In this document: one piece after another, positions 5,594 through 8,039 of the stretch | How positions within the stretch are numbered: position 1 is the stretch's first letter | Layout: each line of letters begins with the position of its first letter | DNA from: Actinomycetota bacterium | Lineage (GTDB): Bacteria; Actinomycetota; Acidimicrobiia; IMCC26256; BP-133 | Direction of reading: 5' to 3' | DNA: 8,039 nt | Assembly (NCBI GenBank): GCA_030838815.1 | Contig: JAUZEX010000830.1 | Span: 1 to 8,039, forward strand | Position numbers and translations under genes: made by a program | The notes under the pieces: model-generated | Seen by the model: the letters and a program-made list of their open reading frames with translations, nothing else | Told to the model about the DNA's origin: nothing | The model's database searches: none

Positions 5594-5968
5594 ATGCCCT
5601 ACTACCAGTTCCACATCCCGGCCGACAGCCCGAGCGCCGGCCTCAAGGGTGAGATCGCGGCCGCCGTCACGAAGGTCCACACGGCGGTGACAGGAGCGCC
5701 GGCCCGGTACGTGAACGTGGCCTTCATCGAGCTCGCTCCGGGAAACCTGTTCGTCGGTGACCAGCCCGTTCACCACGGCCGGATGGTGGGGATCATCCGC
5801 GCCGGGCGCAGCCCGGAGGTGAAGCACGACCTCATCACCGGTCTGGCCGACGCCTGGAGCGCCGTGACGGGGGAGCCGAGGGACGGCTTCGCCCTGTTCC
5901 TCCAGGAGGTCCCCGGCAGCATGGTCATGGAGTACGGCGAGACCTTGCCCGAGGCCGACTTCGACTGA
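5594..5968 (+). CDS. Tautomerase-superfamily protein of the cis-CaaD type
   Basis: This encodes 124 residues starting Met-Pro. Removal of Met would expose the N-terminal Pro1 that serves as catalytic base or acid in this superfamily. Compared from memory with cis-3-chloroacrylic acid dehalogenase (cis-CaaD), the chain aligns without gaps through the first 55 residues. Key residues correspond as follows, counting Pro as 1: Pro1, His28 in 'KVHTAVTG', Arg68 and Arg71 in 'IIRAGRS' (Arg70 and Arg73 in cis-CaaD), and Glu112 in 'VMEYG' (Glu114). The position of Tyr103 is Phe101 ('ALFLQEVP'). The protein is about 25 residues shorter at the C-terminus. The family includes dehalogenases and promiscuous hydratases/tautomerases such as Cg10062, so the substrate here is unknown, and with Phe101 true cis-CaaD activity should not be assumed. 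No signal peptide is present, so it is cytoplasmic. A -10 box just upstream suggests its own leaderless transcript. Confidence 0.85.
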   Translation: MPYYQFHIPADSPSAGLKGEIAAAVTKVHTAVTGAPARYVNVAFIELAPGNLFVGDQPVHHGRMVGIIRAGRSPEVKHDLITGLADAWSAVTGEPRDGFALFLQEVPGSMVMEYGETLPEADFD

Positions 5969-5990
5969 TCGCGCCGAGGGTGGCGACCCC

Positions 5991-6020
5991 TTGTCGAGGG
6001 CCGGACGATTCGGGTACGGT
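5991..6020 (+). promoter_or_regulatory. Promoter of the SURNod19-like gene
   Basis: TTGTCG (5991-5996), 18 bases of spacer, then TACGGT (6015-6020) form a good TTGnnn/TAnnnT pair. The first in-frame ATG (6028) is 7 bases beyond the -10 box, again implying a leaderless mRNA. The promoter starts 22 bases after the tautomerase stop, so the downstream gene can be transcribed on its own. Confidence 0.6.
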
Positions 6021-6027
6021 CCCGTAC

Positions 6028-7074
6028 ATGATGAAGCGACTGGGGTCCGCACTGGGGATGGGGTTGGCCGCGGTGGCGCTGGTGCTGCCGGGTCTCGGGC
6101 TGGACGGGGTCGGGGCGGCCGATGCCCCGGGGGTGCAGGTGACGACCGTGCGCTACGGCCCGTTCACCCTTCCCCCGGCCGGGAAGGGGGGCGACGTCGA
6201 CCACACCAACGTCGTGCTCCCCGATGCGGCGAAGCCGTGCGAGGACTGCTTCATCACCCGGGCCGAACCGGACCTCGTCTACGACGACGGCACGCCGGCC
6301 AACCTCGACACCGGGCTCATGCTCCATCACGCCCTGCTGTTCAACACCGGCGTTCCCGACACGACCTGCGGGGCGGACAGTTTCTTCGGCCGGCTCGGGG
6401 AGCGGTTCCTGGCCTCGGGGAACGAGCGCACCGTGAAGCGCTATCCCGACGGCTACGGCTACCACCTCGGCCGCGATCCGGTGACGGGTGTCTTCCACAT
6501 CATGAACCATTCCGATGTCACGAAGACCGTCTGGTTCACCTTCAAGGTCAACTGGGTGCCGGCGTCCACGCCCGGTGTGCGGGCCGTCACCCCGCTGTGG
6601 CTGGACGAGAACAACTGCCGCGACTCGGAGTACAACGCGCCGGCGGGGCCGACGTCGCAGCACTGGACGTGGACGTCGACGGTCAGTGGCCGGATCATCT
6701 CCGGGGGCGGCCACGTCCACACCGGCGGCGTCCGCACCGTTCTGACCAACCTCACCACCGGGCAGCACATCTGCACGTCGTGGGCCGGCTACGGACACAA
6801 ACCGGCCTACGGGGGTGAGATCGAGTCGATGAGCTACTGCGCCTGGGACACGCTGGGCGTGGTCCACAAGGGCGACACGCTCGACCTGCAGACCGACTAC
6901 AACGCGGCCGAACCCGTCCCCGGCGCCATGGGCATCATGCTCATGGCTCTCTACCAGACCGACGACCTCACCGGCTCGACGCCGGCGCCGCCCGATGCCA
7001 GCGGCGCGGTGATGCCGCCGTCCGCCGGCGGCTCCCCGTCCCGGGGCGGGGCGTCACACCACGGTCACCACTAG
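6028..7074 (+). CDS. Secreted SURNod19-like, PHM-like putative copper protein
   Basis: This encodes 348 residues from ATG 6028; an adjacent ATG at 6031 is also possible, but 6028 fits the -10 spacing. A signal peptide (MMKR, hydrophobic to about 24, cleavage near 'GVGAADA') predicts export. The body resembles the SURNod19 family (stress up-regulated Nod 19): 'CEDCFITRAEPDLVYDDG' (71-88), 'GLMLHHALLFNTGVPDTTC' (96-114), 'FHIMNHSD' (156-163), 'GGGHVHTGG' (226-234) and 'GAMGIMLMALYQTDDL' (299-314). The HH motif (100-101), the HxH motif (229, 231) and the late Met residues recall the two copper sites of peptidylglycine alpha-hydroxylating monooxygenase (PHM), where HH, HTH and a Met are ligands. 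Copper binding is therefore plausible but unproven. Six Cys (71, 74, 114, 197, 249, 271) could form disulfides. After a Pro/Gly linker the chain ends in 'SHHGHH', a possible metal-binding tail. A second predicted copper protein, the cupredoxin, lies two genes away. Confidence 0.75.
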   Translation: MMKRLGSALGMGLAAVALVLPGLGLDGVGAADAPGVQVTTVRYGPFTLPPAGKGGDVDHTNVVLPDAAKPCEDCFITRAEPDLVYDDGTPANLDTGLMLHHALLFNTGVPDTTCGADSFFGRLGERFLASGNERTVKRYPDGYGYHLGRDPVTGVFHIMNHSDVTKTVWFTFKVNWVPASTPGVRAVTPLWLDENNCRDSEYNAPAGPTSQHWTWTSTVSGRIISGGGHVHTGGVRTVLTNLTTGQHICTSWAGYGHKPAYGGEIESMSYCAWDTLGVVHKGDTLDLQTDYNAAEPVPGAMGIMLMALYQTDDLTGSTPAPPDASGAVMPPSAGGSPSRGGASHHGHH

Positions 7075-7132
7075 TCCGTCGTGGCGTGGCGGCGCAGCAG
7101 GGCGGTGAAGGTCGCTCTTGCATGCCCCGGCG

Positions 7133-8020
7133 CTACCAGGCCGGGCCGGTGAGCGTCTCCTGCAGGAGCGGGACGTCGTCGGGATGGGTGACTCCGAGGC
7201 AGCGGCCCTCGCTCACCAGGACGGTGACGCCGAGGCCGTCGGGCGGCCCGAGGTGCTGCCCGACGACGTTGGGCAGGAACAGCTCCTCGCCCGCCGCGAT
7301 GCCGCCCCCGGCTTCGAAGGCGGCGAAGTCCCGGCGGAGGACGGGAACGATCTCCTCCGTGAACCCCCACAGGTTCATCGACACCGGCTCGTCGCCCTCC
7401 ATGACGCGGGCCTCGGCCTCGGGGGCGCCGACCGGCCGCCAGGTCAGCTCCCGGTCACCGTCCTTGGTGGCGCCGACGCGGACGGCGCCTTCGACGACGC
7501 CGGTCAGCCGGCCGTCGGGGCCGACCTGGCACAACGCCCGGTTGACGGGCCGGTCGCCGAGCAGGGTGTTGACCAGCCGGTAGCCGACCAGGGCGTGGCC
7601 GCCGCCGCCGCCGAGGTGGTTCGCCAGGAGCTTGAACGCCGCCGCGCCGTAGAGGTCGTCGGCGTTGGCGACCCCGAACGGGCCGTCGAGGGCGGGGGCG
7701 GCGGCGACCAGCGCGTGGGCCGGGCCCAGCGGCTTCAGCCGACCGGCGGCGGTGGCGGCCACCGCCGCCGGCTCGAGGTCCTGGCGGACGTACTCCGGCC
7801 GGAGTTCGCCGGGCCAGTGCTCGGCGACGTGGCGCTCGACCGTCTCCGCGATCTCGCCCCGTACGATCAGCACCAGCCGCCCGAACCCGGCCGCCACCGC
7901 ATCACGGGCGGCGTAGTCGATGAGCGCCGAACCCCCCGGCCCGATCGGGGCGATCTGCTTGGGCCCCCCGAAGCGGGACCCCATGCCGGCCGCGAGGAGG
8001 ACGAGCGTCGGTGCGGTCAC
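7133..8020 (-). CDS. MobA/GlmU-like nucleotidyltransferase
   Basis: This encodes 295 residues from GTG 8020, about the usual length for the family. The nucleotide-binding signature 'LAAGMGSRFGGPKQ' (9-22) opens a Rossmann-like NTP-transferase fold. 'ANADD' (118-122) supplies the metal-binding aspartates. 'VGYRLVNTL' (145-153), 'VSMNLWGF' (213-220) and 'GVTHPDD' (276-282) match conserved stretches I recall from a group of bacterial nucleotidyltransferases close to the sugar-1-phosphate and choline-phosphate nucleotidyl transferases. The reaction would be transfer of a nucleotidyl group from an NTP to a phosphorylated substrate, probably a sugar. Neither the nucleotide nor the acceptor can be read from the sequence. 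It is cytoplasmic, has no obvious operon partner in the window, and converges on the SURNod19-like gene with 58 bases between them. A TACGCT box 7 bases upstream supports the GTG start. Confidence 0.85.
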   Translation of the reverse strand: MTAPTLVLLAAGMGSRFGGPKQIAPIGPGGSALIDYAARDAVAAGFGRLVLIVRGEIAETVERHVAEHWPGELRPEYVRQDLEPAAVAATAAGRLKPLGPAHALVAAAPALDGPFGVANADDLYGAAAFKLLANHLGGGGGHALVGYRLVNTLLGDRPVNRALCQVGPDGRLTGVVEGAVRVGATKDGDRELTWRPVGAPEAEARVMEGDEPVSMNLWGFTEEIVPVLRRDFAAFEAGGGIAAGEELFLPNVVGQHLGPPDGLGVTVLVSEGRCLGVTHPDDVPLLQETLTGPAW

Positions 8021-8027
8021 GGTCGGG

Positions 8028-8033
8028 AGCGTA
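8028..8033 (-). promoter_or_regulatory. -10 box TACGCT for the nucleotidyltransferase
   Basis: On the minus strand TACGCT is followed by 7 bases and then GTG 8020, the same leaderless layout as at three other genes here. The window ends before any -35 could be seen. Confidence 0.4.
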
Positions 8034-8039
8034 GTGAAG

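Noticed and set aside
4339..5652. 437-codon plus-strand frame with Gly/Arg repeats
   Set aside because: It is the complement of the Thr/Pro stalk of the cupredoxin gene, and the repeats mirror the stalk codons.
2012..6052. A single 1346-codon open frame on the minus strand
   Set aside because: Only 2012 to about 4141 looks like protein (PAS-GGDEF-EAL). Upstream it runs out of frame through the cupredoxin gene and antisense to the tautomerase gene, giving Arg/Pro/His-rich nonsense. High GC removes stop codons.
7059..7084. Terminator hairpin after the SURNod19-like gene
   Set aside because: The stem is only five base pairs (ccacg/cgtgg) with a 16-base loop and no T-tract, too weak to call.

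Overview
This window is visibly GC-rich, uses GTG and ATG starts, has very few TA dinucleotides, and encodes Thr/Pro-rich extracytoplasmic stalks. Several starts sit only 6-7 bases behind a TAnnnT-type -10 box, as in leaderless transcripts. Together these suggest a high-GC actinobacterium, perhaps an Acidimicrobiia-like environmental lineage. That placement is inference. I see no rRNA, tRNA, CRISPR array, insertion sequence or phage gene.

Layout. (1) Bases 1-740, minus strand: the N-terminal part of a lipoprotein with Asp-box (BNR/sialidase-like) beta-propeller repeats, cut by the window edge. (2) 866-1132, plus strand, divergent from it: a small secreted Tyr/His/Asp-rich protein of unknown function. 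(3) 1140-4141, minus strand: a coupled two-gene unit. A PAS-GGDEF-EAL cyclic-di-GMP enzyme, with the GGDEF, RxxD and EAL motifs all intact, overlaps an HDOD-domain protein through an ATGA junction. (4) 4142-4311: a leader packed with inverted repeats. These are a possible terminator hairpin, a 17-bp hairpin that pairs fully only as minus-strand RNA, a possible H-type pseudoknot, and a hairpin that would bury the best Shine-Dalgarno sequence of the GGDEF-EAL gene. This is the most interesting part of the window. (5) 4312-5400, minus strand: a secreted cupredoxin on a long Thr/Pro stalk with a C-terminal membrane anchor. (6) 5594-5968, plus strand: a tautomerase of the cis-3-chloroacrylic acid dehalogenase (cis-CaaD) type with a Tyr-to-Phe change at one active-site position. 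(7) 6028-7074, plus strand: a secreted SURNod19-like protein with histidine motifs like those of the copper monooxygenase PHM and a His-rich tail. (8) 7133-8020, minus strand: a MobA/GlmU-like nucleotidyltransferase.

How the parts may work together. The cupredoxin and the SURNod19-like protein lie within about 630 bases of each other, separated only by the tautomerase gene, and both are predicted to be exported and to bind copper. They may form a small extracytoplasmic redox or copper set. The cupredoxin, GGDEF-EAL and HDOD genes are co-directional. No -10-like box is visible between the first two, so the c-di-GMP genes may be transcribed by read-through from the cupredoxin gene, with control in the structured leader. 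Both ideas are inferences.
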